24,677 nt of DNA from Clostridiales bacterium (GTDB lineage: Bacteria; Bacillota; Clostridia; Oscillospirales; Oscillospiraceae), in contig JAJQFX010000192.1 in NCBI GenBank assembly GCA_021200895.1, positions 1 to 24,677 on the forward strand, read 5' to 3'. Made by a program: the position numbers and the translations under genes. Of this stretch, positions 13,714-20,928 are shown in pieces (position 1 is the first letter of the stretch; each line of letters begins with the position of its first letter). The notes beneath the pieces were generated by a model. That model had not been told where the DNA came from. It made no database searches and worked only from the letters and a program-made list of their open reading frames with translations.

Positions 13714-14238
13714 GTGAATAAAGGGGCAATAGGTGACCGCATTAGGCAAATCCGGAAGGAAGAACGTCTGACGCAGGAGGAGTTCGGCGCTCGTATCGGC
13801 GTTAAGGGGAATACCGTAACTGGATATGAGCGTGGGAGCAGAAGACCGTCTGATTCCGTGGTGAATTACATATGCCATATTTTTGGCATCAACCAGACGT
13901 GGCTTCGCACCGGTGAAGGGGAGAAAGATGTCCCGGCCCCCGCTTCGCAAACCGTTCTTGAGCAGTTGTTCGATGAATTTAACTGCAATGCTTTTGAGAA
14001 AAGCGTCTTACGGGCTTATTTCAGCTTAAATGAACGAGAGCGGAATGCTTTCGTTGGAAAATTGAAATTGATGTTTCCAGAGGCTATGGAAGTTCTTTCT
14101 GGAGGAGACCCCCTTGCACAAACTTGGCAGGAAGCAGAGCCTGCCGTGCATCCGAATGCTGAATTGGAATCCGCAGAGGATCTCCACGCCGAGCTTGACC
14201 GGCAGCTTACCGTAGAAAAAGAAGCGGCGGCAAAATAA
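13714..14238 (+). CDS. XRE-family prophage repressor (cI-like)
   Basis: 174 aa, GTG start at 13714 chosen because GGAGGT lies 7 bases upstream and the -10 box (13683-13688) excludes much earlier starts. Residues 6-66 are a classic HTH_3 domain: RIRQIRKEERLTQEEFGARIG, then the recognition segment VKGNTVTGYERGSRRPS and ending GINQTWLRTGEG. The C-terminal part is helical and acidic without a peptidase (LexA/S24) signature, so induction is probably not by self-cleavage. It is divergent from the early operon and faces shared operator sites, which fits maintenance of lysogeny. A terminator follows at 14314-14352. Confidence 0.88.
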   Translation: MNKGAIGDRIRQIRKEERLTQEEFGARIGVKGNTVTGYERGSRRPSDSVVNYICHIFGINQTWLRTGEGEKDVPAPASQTVLEQLFDEFNCNAFEKSVLRAYFSLNERERNAFVGKLKLMFPEAMEVLSGGDPLAQTWQEAEPAVHPNAELESAEDLHAELDRQLTVEKEAAAK

Positions 14239-14313
14239 GGAGCCTTATGCTCTGGCGGCTCCGGCACAATATGATGTTTTGGTATGGTGGAGGGTTTTCC
14301 CGGTGAAACCGCA

Positions 14314-14352
14314 AAAGGCCCACCCCAAACACCAGGGGTGGGCCTTTCTTTT
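14314..14352 (+). terminator. Rho-independent terminator after the repressor
   Basis: Perfect 13-bp stem (14314-14326 with 14335-14347, core GGCCCACCCC), 8-base loop, then TTTCTTTT. It also sits in the leader of the SWIM gene, whose ribosome binding site starts 1 base after the T tract, so transcription of the SWIM and integrase genes would depend on read-through or on a separate start. Confidence 0.85.
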
Positions 14353-14364
14353 GGAGGTGGTTAT

Positions 14365-14862
14365 GTGTTTGGATTTATGAAGAAGAAGGCGGCTCCAGCG
14401 CCGAGCGTTGACCTGTCTGTCTTCTTTGATGGGGGTGCGTACCCGCAGGACTTTGTGCGGTTCAAACACGCCTGCATTGGGGATTTTCGGAGGGATGGCG
14501 AAACAGCCACCCTGTCAGGCTGTACCTGTTCTGACTACCAAAAGCGGGGCAGGCCGTGTTCCCATATGTTTGCGCTTGCCCTGGATTCAGGTGTCTATGC
14601 AGCGGCCTTTTCTGGCCATGAAAATCTGGAGGCCGCCATCGGCTCTCTTTCCGGCATGGCCATGAAACAGCTTGCGGCGGCTCTGTATTCTGGCCGCTAC
14701 GGGGATACCCATTCCGTGAAGGAGTTAGGGCGGTACCTTCGTCCCATCGAAGCAGCGGGGCTTGCCTGCGTGGATGGCGATTCCTTTGTCTGGCCGGACG
14801 GAGTTCAGTCTAATCTGTACTTCGTTCTGCACTACCTGTATTCGGTGAAGGGGGTGCGGTGA
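14365..14862 (+). CDS. SWIM zinc-finger protein
   Basis: 165 aa, GTG start at 14365 supported by GGAGG 7 bases upstream (ATG 14377 is the alternative). The SWIM signature is clear: CTCSDYQKRGRPCSHMFAL with Cys53, Cys55, Cys65 and His67. SWIM domains bind DNA or proteins. The rest is helical (MAMKQLAAALYSGRYG) and ends in a hydrophobic, aromatic stretch (NLYFVLHYLYSV). It ends one base before the integrase start, so the pair is co-transcribed and possibly coupled. A role in helping integration or excision is suggested by position only. Confidence 0.8.
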   Translation: MFGFMKKKAAPAPSVDLSVFFDGGAYPQDFVRFKHACIGDFRRDGETATLSGCTCSDYQKRGRPCSHMFALALDSGVYAAAFSGHENLEAAIGSLSGMAMKQLAAALYSGRYGDTHSVKELGRYLRPIEAAGLACVDGDSFVWPDGVQSNLYFVLHYLYSVKGVR

Positions 14863-14863
14863 G

Positions 14864-16444
14864 ATGGCCGGTCTGAATGGCTGCCCTGCTGAAATGCAGG
14901 ACGCTGTGATCTACGCCCGGTATTCCTCCCACTCCCAGCGGGACTGTTCCATTGAGCAGCAGGTCGCCGACTGCGAGGTCTTCGCCCGTCAGAATAATCT
15001 CCGAATCGTGAAGGTCTATGCTGACCGGCACCTGTCCGGCACCAGCGACAAGCGCCCGGAGTTCCAGCGTATGCTGAAAGACGCAGCGCATGGCCGGTGG
15101 GCTTTCGTGATCTGCTGGAAGCTGGATCGCTTCGCCCGGAACCGCTACGACAGCGCCACCTATAAATTCTGGCTGAAGAAGGCCGGGGTGCGGGTGCTGT
15201 ATGCGAAGGAGTCAATTCCCGATGGGCCGGAGGGCATCCTGCCGGAATCAGTGCTGGAGGGCAGCGCTGAATATTACAGTGCAAACCTCGCCCAGAATAT
15301 CAAGCGGGGGATGCTCTTCAATGCCAGGGACTGCAAGGTGAACAATGGCTCCATGCCCTACGGCTACTGCAAGGGGCCGGATGGCCGGTATGCCGTCAAA
15401 GAGCCGGAGGCGGATATTGTCCGGGATATTTTCAGGAAGACCGCCCAGGGGGTTCCCTTCGTGGACATCGCCAATGAGCTGAACGGGAAGGGTATTAAAA
15501 CGAGCCGGGGGAACCGCTGGAATAAAAACAGCTTCCACGCCATGCTGAAAAATGAGAGCTACATCGGCGTGTATCACTTTTCGGATGTCCGGGTCGAGGG
15601 CGGTATGCCTGCGATTATTGAGTCGGAGGTCTTTTGGGAGGTTGACCGTGTTTTGAGGACAAAGAAAAACCCGCAAGGGCGGCACCGTGAAAACGGCGAC
15701 TACCTCTTGACGGGGAAGTTGAAGTGTGCCTACTGCGATTCCTTCATGGTGGGCTTTTCCGGCACCGGGAAGCATGGGGAGCTGCACTATTATTACGGCT
15801 GTCAAAAGCGGCGGCAGGAGAAGGGCTGCAAAAAGCGGAACGTCCGCCGTGACTGGATTGAACGCCTGGTGGTGCAGACCACTCTGGACTGCGTCCTGCA
15901 GGATGATGTGATTCAATGGCTGGCCGATTCCATCCTGGCCTACCAGGAGAAGGAGGCGGCCTCTGCGGAGCTGGCCTTGCTGCGTGAGCGCCGGTCTGAA
16001 AATGAGCAGGCCACCGCCAATGTCATGAAGGCCATCGAAGCCGGTATTATCACGGCCACCACGAAGAAGCGCCTGCTGGAGCTGGAGGCCGAGGCCGCCG
16101 ACCTTGACCGGGCGATCTCTCTGGAGGAGGCCAGCCACACCCGCCTGGATCGTGACGTGATCCTGTATTGGCTGGAGCAGTTCCGGGGCGGGAATATCAA
16201 TGACCAGGCTTTCCGGCGCAAGGTCATTGACAGCTTTGTCTCTGTGGTCTACCTCTCCGATGATCATATCCGAATCGCCTTTAATTATTCGGGGAAGCGG
16301 AACGAGGTTGACCGGGCTTTGGTCATGGAGGCCGAGGACGTGGCGGGGCTGGAGGGTTCGCTTAAACTCTCCCAAGCTCCACCATGTTCCGGGGAACTGC
16401 GTTTTGCAGTTCCCCGGATTTTTTATTGCCCTTATGCGTTGTGA
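14864..16444 (+). CDS. Large serine recombinase (phage integrase)
   Basis: 526 aa. Resolvase domain at about 12-160: YARYSSHSQRDCSIEQQ with the nucleophile Ser21, and CWKLDRFARNR. A Recombinase domain follows (NGSMPYGYCKGPDGRY, then SRGNRWNKNSFHAMLKNESYIG). Next comes a zinc-ribbon domain (KLKCAYCDSFMVGFS, then GCQKRRQEKGCKKR), a coiled coil at about 360-430 and a short C-terminal domain. It would insert and excise the prophage at attP/attB. The last ~20 residues (PPCSGELRFAVPRIFYCPYAL) are read through a terminator hairpin up to the junction with host DNA, so this tail may not be the original one. ATG 14864 is favoured by the upstream G-rich site. Confidence 0.93.
   Translation: MAGLNGCPAEMQDAVIYARYSSHSQRDCSIEQQVADCEVFARQNNLRIVKVYADRHLSGTSDKRPEFQRMLKDAAHGRWAFVICWKLDRFARNRYDSATYKFWLKKAGVRVLYAKESIPDGPEGILPESVLEGSAEYYSANLAQNIKRGMLFNARDCKVNNGSMPYGYCKGPDGRYAVKEPEADIVRDIFRKTAQGVPFVDIANELNGKGIKTSRGNRWNKNSFHAMLKNESYIGVYHFSDVRVEGGMPAIIESEVFWEVDRVLRTKKNPQGRHRENGDYLLTGKLKCAYCDSFMVGFSGTGKHGELHYYYGCQKRRQEKGCKKRNVRRDWIERLVVQTTLDCVLQDDVIQWLADSILAYQEKEAASAELALLRERRSENEQATANVMKAIEAGIITATTKKRLLELEAEAADLDRAISLEEASHTRLDRDVILYWLEQFRGGNINDQAFRRKVIDSFVSVVYLSDDHIRIAFNYSGKRNEVDRALVMEAEDVAGLEGSLKLSQAPPCSGELRFAVPRIFYCPYAL
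16389..16424 (+). terminator. Terminator inside the 3' end of the integrase frame
   Basis: Perfect 12-bp stem (CCGGGGAACTGC with GCAGTTCCCCGG), loop GTTTT, followed by ATTTTTTA. It overlaps the last 19 codons of the integrase frame. Confidence 0.85.
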
Positions 16445-16465
16445 GAGGCTTTCAAACCATCCCCC
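16425..16465. other. Prophage-chromosome junction (attL or attR), approximate
   Basis: Left of this point the frame is integrase; right of it the sequence reads as the end of a host XRE regulator, starting around the RGFQTIPLEH codons. The crossover should lie within about 16430-16450. The exact core cannot be fixed because the other att site is outside the window. Confidence 0.6.
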
Positions 16466-16554
16466 TGGAGCATCTTCTCTTTCTGGCGGACTACTACCAT
16501 GTCTCTACCGACTACCTCCTTGGCCGCACCAACAACCCCAAACTCAACCGATAG
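16447..16554 (+). pseudogene. 3' remnant of a host XRE-family regulator, disrupted by the prophage
   Basis: In frame from 16447 it reads GFQTIPLEHLLFLADYYHVS then TDYLLGRTNNPKLNR and a TAG at 16552-16554. This is the standard C-terminal end of small Clostridial XRE regulators (ADYYHVSTDYLLGRT), which normally follows a YERG motif and an N-terminal HTH. Neither the start nor the HTH is present; upstream is integrase. The missing 5' part should lie at the other prophage end. Confidence 0.8.
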
Positions 16555-16605
16555 GGGCAGCTTTTACCGTGTGAAAATAATTTCCGTATTTTCGCGCATT
16601 CCGTC

Positions 16606-16634
16606 TTGTCTTTTCCCTCCGCCCATGTTATAAT
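16606..16634 (+). promoter_or_regulatory. Promoter of the aquaporin gene
   Basis: TTGTCT (16606-16611), 17-base spacer, perfect TATAAT (16629-16634), 50 bases before the start codon. Confidence 0.75.
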
Positions 16635-16684
16635 TCTTTTCATCAGCAGCGCAGCACGCTGCAAGAAAAGGAGTTGTAGTTTCC

Positions 16685-17362
16685 ATGGAAAGCATCAAGA
16701 AATACATCGCGGAAGCCATCGGTACCTTCACCCTGGTCACGTTCGGCTGCGGCACCGCAGTTGCCGTCGGCTGTGACAGCGCTTCGGGCAGCGGCTACCT
16801 GCTGACCGCGCTGGCCTTCGGGCTGGTCATCGTCGCCATGGCGTACAGCATCGGCAATGTGTTCGGCTGTCACATCAACCCGGCTGTCTCCTTGGCAATG
16901 CTGCTGCGCAAGCAGCTTTCCGGCAAGGACTTCGTGGGCTATGTGATTGCACAGCTGGTGGGTTCCGCCGTTGGCTGCGTTGTGCTGGGCGTCGTGTTCG
17001 GCTTTGACTGCGGATTTGGCGCGAACCAGATTCAGGCCGGTTGGGAGCATGGCACGGCCGTCTCCGCCCTGCTGGTGGAAATCATTCTCACCTTTGTCTT
17101 TGTCCTAGCAATCATTGGCGTCACCAGCAAGGTCGAGAACACCGCAGTCTCCGGTCTGGTGATCGGCCTGACCCTGACGCTGGTGCATATCCTGGGCATT
17201 GCGCTGACCGGCACCTCCGTCAACCCCGCCCGGAGCCTGATGCCTGCCCTGTTCGCCGGCGGCACGGCCCTGGCTCAGGTCTGGATTTTCATCGTTGGCC
17301 CGCTCGTCGGCGCGGCCCTTGCGGCTGTCGTGTACACGGCACTGGATAAGAGCGAGGCGTAA
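16685..17362 (+). CDS. Aquaporin, MIP family, AqpZ-like
   Basis: 225 aa integral membrane channel with six hydrophobic helices. Both pore-forming NPA motifs are intact: INPAVS (NPA at 65-67) and VNPARS (180-184), with the selectivity-filter Arg183. The residue after NPAR is Ser rather than the Asp of glycerol facilitators, which favours a water channel. It has its own promoter (16606-16634), an AAGGAG site about 12 bases before ATG 16685, and a terminator at 17403-17440, so it is monocistronic. It is the first intact host gene after the prophage. Confidence 0.92.
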   Translation: MESIKKYIAEAIGTFTLVTFGCGTAVAVGCDSASGSGYLLTALAFGLVIVAMAYSIGNVFGCHINPAVSLAMLLRKQLSGKDFVGYVIAQLVGSAVGCVVLGVVFGFDCGFGANQIQAGWEHGTAVSALLVEIILTFVFVLAIIGVTSKVENTAVSGLVIGLTLTLVHILGIALTGTSVNPARSLMPALFAGGTALAQVWIFIVGPLVGAALAAVVYTALDKSEA

Positions 17363-17402
17363 GGCTGCGGCAACCGCTCCCCCTTTGCGTTCCTGACTGT
17401 CA

Positions 17403-17440
17403 AACCCCCTCTGCACAGCTGTGCAGAGGGGGTTCTTTTA
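17403..17440 (+). terminator. Terminator after the aquaporin gene
   Basis: Perfect 32-base palindrome (17403-17434, core CCCCCTCTGCACAG) followed by CTTTTA. Confidence 0.8.
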
Positions 17441-17489
17441 TCCTGCGCGTCTGTCGGCTGATTATTCTTTGCGATTTTTCATAAACTTC

Positions 17490-17518
17490 TTGCAATTTTG
17501 GCCGGGCCAGTGTATAAT
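17490..17518 (+). promoter_or_regulatory. Promoter of the cytidylate-kinase-like gene
   Basis: TTGCAA (17490-17495), 17-base spacer, perfect TATAAT (17513-17518). Confidence 0.75.
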
Positions 17519-17584
17519 AATAGTATAAAGTCGGCGGCGTGTCGGCAGCTCTGCCCGCAGGCGACCCACAGGGAGGTTCACAGT

Positions 17585-18178
17585 ATGAAGAGTATCATCA
17601 CCATCGGCAGGCAGTTCGGCAGCGGCGGCCGGGAAATCGGCCTCAAGCTGTCCCAGGAATTGGGCTACGCCTTTTATGACAAGGCCGTGCTGGCGGATGC
17701 CGCGAAGAAGCTGGGGGTCTGCGAGGCCCTGCTGGAGCAGAGCAGCGAAAGCTCTGTGGGCGCTTTCATTTACAACGTGGTGCTGAACAACCGGGAGGAG
17801 TCCTTTGAGGACAAGCTGGCCAAGCAGGAGTTTGACTACCTCCGCAAGCAGGTGAAGAAGGGCCCCTGCGTCATCATTGGCCGTTGCGCCAGCTATCAGT
17901 TCCGGGAAGAGCCTGGCCTGTTCAGCATCTTCATCACCGCCCCCATGGAGCAGCGGGCGGAGCGCATCCTCTCCCTGAAGGAGACTTACGGCGCGGACAA
18001 CGAGAAGGCCGCCAGGCGGATGATTCAGCACACTGACAAGAAGCGCGCCAACTACTACAATTACTACACCAACCAGCGCTGGGACGATATGAACCAGTAC
18101 CACCTGATTCTGGACAGCACCCTGATGGGCATTGACGGCACCGTGGACGCCCTGGCCCAGTTCATCCGAAACGCCTGA
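17585..18178 (+). CDS. Cytidylate kinase-like family protein
   Basis: 197 aa from ATG 17585 with GGGAGG 8 bases upstream; the longer open frame begins inside the promoter. The N-terminus is a P-loop (ITIGRQFGSGGREIGLKL), followed by CVIIGRCASYQF and a helical lid rich in Arg/Lys (MIQHTDKKRANYYNYYTNQRW). This is the pattern of the cytidylate-kinase-like family (Cytidylate_kin2), common in Clostridia. It probably phosphorylates a nucleotide or related small molecule; the substrate is not established for this family. Monocistronic, ending in a shared bidirectional terminator. Confidence 0.88.
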   Translation: MKSIITIGRQFGSGGREIGLKLSQELGYAFYDKAVLADAAKKLGVCEALLEQSSESSVGAFIYNVVLNNREESFEDKLAKQEFDYLRKQVKKGPCVIIGRCASYQFREEPGLFSIFITAPMEQRAERILSLKETYGADNEKAARRMIQHTDKKRANYYNYYTNQRWDDMNQYHLILDSTLMGIDGTVDALAQFIRNA

Positions 18179-18193
18179 GCTACAGAAAAATAG

Positions 18194-18238
18194 ACCCTCC
18201 GCACTGCGTTTTGCACGCGCTGCGGAGGGTGATTTTTT
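18194..18238. terminator. Bidirectional terminator between convergent genes
   Basis: Stem ACCCTCCGCA (18194-18203) with TGCGGAGGGT (18221-18230), followed by TTTTTT on the plus strand and TATTTTTC on the minus strand. It serves the kinase-like gene and the convergent DUF3783-like gene. Confidence 0.85.
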
Positions 18239-18239
18239 G

Positions 18240-18629
18240 TTATTGAACGGTTTCCGCCGAGGTGATGGCGTCCCGCTCCTTCAGCAGCTCCCGCTGCAGG
18301 GTGATGACGTTCCACCGGGCGTTGTCCGGCGTCAGGATGCACTTGACCACCCTGGCCCCGGTGGCGTTCAGCCCGGCCACCACGGCGTCCAGCCGCTCAT
18401 CGTTAGCAAAGCCGCACAGCACCGCCATGGGCACCTCCAGCTCCGGCCCGATATAGGGCGCTCTGGCGTACAGGGAGCGGGCCTGGTTGACCTGGGTCAG
18501 GGTGCCGATGGGCCGGTTGTACAGGCTGCGCTCCACCCGCACGGCGGGGACGCCCAGCCCCTGGGCTGCGGCAGTCAGGGCGTTGGCGCTCATCAGGTCG
18601 CAGCCGAACAGCAAAATCAGTTCCTTCAT
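18240..18629 (-). CDS. DUF3783-like hypothetical protein
   Basis: 129 aa. The N-terminus (KELILLFGCDLMSANALTAA) suggests a nucleotide-binding-like alpha/beta start. The second half has PMAVLCGFANDERLDAVVAG and VVKCILTPDNARWNVITLQ, the conserved layout of DUF3783 proteins in Clostridia. Function unknown. It lies directly downstream of glgB in the same direction, separated by a GC-rich hairpin; AAGAGG precedes ATG 18629. Confidence 0.75.
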   Translation of the reverse strand: MKELILLFGCDLMSANALTAAAQGLGVPAVRVERSLYNRPIGTLTQVNQARSLYARAPYIGPELEVPMAVLCGFANDERLDAVVAGLNATGARVVKCILTPDNARWNVITLQRELLKERDAITSAETVQ

Positions 18630-18647
18630 GGTGCCTCTTTTCCGGAA

Positions 18648-18682
18648 AGAGCCGGGGCGTGAACCGCTCCGGCTCTGTGGTC
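18648..18682 (-). terminator. Hairpin between glgB and the DUF3783-like gene
   Basis: 12-bp stem (AGAGCCGG core, one G-T pair) at 18648-18676, followed on the minus strand by only TTTCC. It is a weak terminator or a partial one allowing read-through. Confidence 0.45.
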
Positions 18683-18683
18683 G

Positions 18684-20717
18684 TTATGCCTCTGCGTTCT
18701 CAGCCGCTTCCTCCTGGGGCACATCCGTGCCGGGGACGGCGCGGAGCACCACACCGGTGCGGGCGGGCAGGTACAGCCGCAGCTTCCGGCCATACTCGCC
18801 GGGAATCAGGCTGGGATAGTGCTGATGACTGATGCGGTTCTGGCCGCCATAACATTCATCGTCGGTGCAAAGCACCACTTCATAGTCGCCCCCCGCCGTC
18901 ACCGGGATACGGTAGTTGTCAAAGGACTGCGTGGGGTTGAAGTTCAGGACGAACAGCAGGCCGCTGCGCTCAAAGGCGATGACCTGGTCCTGCCGGTGCA
19001 TCCAGTTCAGGTGGGGCATCCACTGCTCGAACAGGTTGGAGTCCTTCACGGTGGCGACCATGTCCCGGTCAAAGTCCCCCAGCCACTGATATTTCAGGTA
19101 GCCGTTGTCCACCAGGCTCCACTGGCGGCGGCAGTGGAAGAAGCTCCAGCCGTTGCCCTCCCGGGGGAAGTCGATCCACTCCGGATGGCCGAACTCGTTG
19201 CCCATGAAGTTCAGATAGGCCTCCCCGCCGCCGGCAATGGTCAGCAGGCGAATCATCTTGTGGAGGGCGATGGCCCGGTCAATGACCAGGTTGTGGGTGG
19301 CCTTGTCCATGTCCGTGTACATACTGGCGTCCGCCAGGCGGAACATCATGGTCTTATCCCCCACCAGGGCCTGGTCGTGGCTCTCCACATAGGCCACGGT
19401 TTTCTCGCCGGGACGGCGCAGGCACATGGAGGACCAAATCTTGTCCAAATCCCACTGCTTGTCGGACTGCTCCTTCACCAGCTTGATCCACATATCCGGC
19501 AGGCCCATGCCCAGGCGGTAGTCAAAGCCCAGGCCGCCGTCCTCGATGGGCAGGCACATCCCCGGCATACCGGACATATCCTCGGCAATGGTGATGGCAT
19601 CCGGCTTCACCTGGCGAATCAACTCGTTGGCCAGCTGCAAGTAGGTGACAGCCTCTGTGTCCGTGTTCAGGGAGAAGTATTTCCCGTTGCTGTCAAAGTC
19701 TGTCCCCAGCCCGTGGTCATGGTACAGCATGGAGGTGACGCCGTCAAAGCGGAAGCCGTCAAAGTGGTACTCCTCCAGCCAGAACTTCAGGTTGGACAGC
19801 AGGAAGTGCAGCACGTTATTGTCGTTATAGTTGAACAGCTTGGTGCCCCAGGCGGGATGGTCGCCCCGTTCCCCCCGGTGGAAGAACTGCCATTCGGTGC
19901 CGTCAAAGCAGTTGATGCCCTCCACCGTGTTCTTCACCGCGTGGGAGTGTACCAAGTCCATAATGACCCGGATACCCATGCTGTGGGCCTTGTCCACCAG
20001 GTACTTCAAATCCTCCGGCAGGCCGAACCAGTTGGAGGCGGCGTAGAAGCTGGACACCTGGTAGCCAAAGGAGCCGTAGTAGGGGTGCTGCATGATGGCC
20101 ATAAGCTGGATGGTGTTATAGCCCGCCTTCTGGATGCGGGGGAGGGTCTTGTCGGCAAACTCCCGATAGGTGCCGATGCGCTCCTCCTCCTGGGCCATGC
20201 CCACATGGGCCTCGTAAATCAGCAGCTCCTCCTGGCTGCTGAACCCCTGGTCTGTCCAGGGGTAGGAGACGGAATCGTCCCACACCTCGCAGTACCACTG
20301 AATCGTCTTTTCGTCCTGCACCACCCGGCGGGCGTACAGGGGGATATGCTCGGTGGTGAAGCCGTCATGCTTCACCACGGTTTTCACCTTGCAGCCGTTC
20401 CACAGGGCGTTGTCGCCCTCCAGGAAAATCTCCCACACGCCGTCGTCGTGGTCGTGCAGCTCGTGGCTCTTGGGGTTCCAGCCGTTGAAGTCACCCATCA
20501 GCCAGACCCGCTGGGCCGCAGGCGCCCACTCCCGGTACACCCAGCCGCCCTCTACATGGTGGAAGCCGTAGAAGAGGTGGGCGTTGGCGAAGTCCTTCAG
20601 GGTAGCGCCATCGTGCAGGAGCTGCTCCTTTTTCCAATGGTAGTTGTCCATCCGCTGGCGGATGTCCCCCTCATAGGGTGTCAGCTGGGGGTTCAATTCC
20701 AACAACCGATAAGCCAT
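18684..20717 (-). CDS. glgB: 1,4-alpha-glucan branching enzyme (GH13_8-like)
   Basis: 677 aa from ATG 20717 (GGAAGG 5 bases upstream). N-terminal CBM48 domain (about 50-145, YREWAPAAQRVWLMGDFNGW), catalytic TIM barrel and a C-terminal beta domain. Catalytic residues: nucleophile Asp325 in DGFRFDGVTSM, acid/base Glu379 in ITIAEDMSGMPG, and Asp448 in ESHDQALVGDK. These motifs match the eukaryotic-type GH13 subfamily 8 branching enzymes rather than the E. coli type. It forms alpha-1,6 branches in glycogen. No other glg gene is in the window. Upstream promoter candidate at 20815-20843. Confidence 0.95.
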   Translation of the reverse strand: MAYRLLELNPQLTPYEGDIRQRMDNYHWKKEQLLHDGATLKDFANAHLFYGFHHVEGGWVYREWAPAAQRVWLMGDFNGWNPKSHELHDHDDGVWEIFLEGDNALWNGCKVKTVVKHDGFTTEHIPLYARRVVQDEKTIQWYCEVWDDSVSYPWTDQGFSSQEELLIYEAHVGMAQEEERIGTYREFADKTLPRIQKAGYNTIQLMAIMQHPYYGSFGYQVSSFYAASNWFGLPEDLKYLVDKAHSMGIRVIMDLVHSHAVKNTVEGINCFDGTEWQFFHRGERGDHPAWGTKLFNYNDNNVLHFLLSNLKFWLEEYHFDGFRFDGVTSMLYHDHGLGTDFDSNGKYFSLNTDTEAVTYLQLANELIRQVKPDAITIAEDMSGMPGMCLPIEDGGLGFDYRLGMGLPDMWIKLVKEQSDKQWDLDKIWSSMCLRRPGEKTVAYVESHDQALVGDKTMMFRLADASMYTDMDKATHNLVIDRAIALHKMIRLLTIAGGGEAYLNFMGNEFGHPEWIDFPREGNGWSFFHCRRQWSLVDNGYLKYQWLGDFDRDMVATVKDSNLFEQWMPHLNWMHRQDQVIAFERSGLLFVLNFNPTQSFDNYRIPVTAGGDYEVVLCTDDECYGGQNRISHQHYPSLIPGEYGRKLRLYLPARTGVVLRAVPGTDVPQEEAAENAEA

Positions 20718-20814
20718 AATGACCTTCCTTTCGTGCGTCACAGGGTTCCTTTGGGGATGCGGGGCGCAGGCGGCAGCGGGACTACCGGCCGTGCCGCCCC
20801 GGCATTCTTTTTCT

Positions 20815-20843
20815 ATTGTAACAGATTTGTGCGGATGATACAA
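20815..20843 (-). promoter_or_regulatory. Candidate glgB promoter
   Basis: On the minus strand TTGTAT (20838-20843), 17-base spacer, TACAAT (20815-20820). The leader to the start codon is about 90 bases. Confidence 0.5.
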
Positions 20844-20928
20844 CCATTATTTTGGGATTCTAGGAGTTTTGTGCAGGATGACGCTTTTGGATGGGAAGAG
20901 CGGTTTCCGCCGCTGCTCAACCGACCCC

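Noticed and set aside
15248..16375. A 375-codon minus-strand open frame
   Set aside because: Antisense to the serine integrase.
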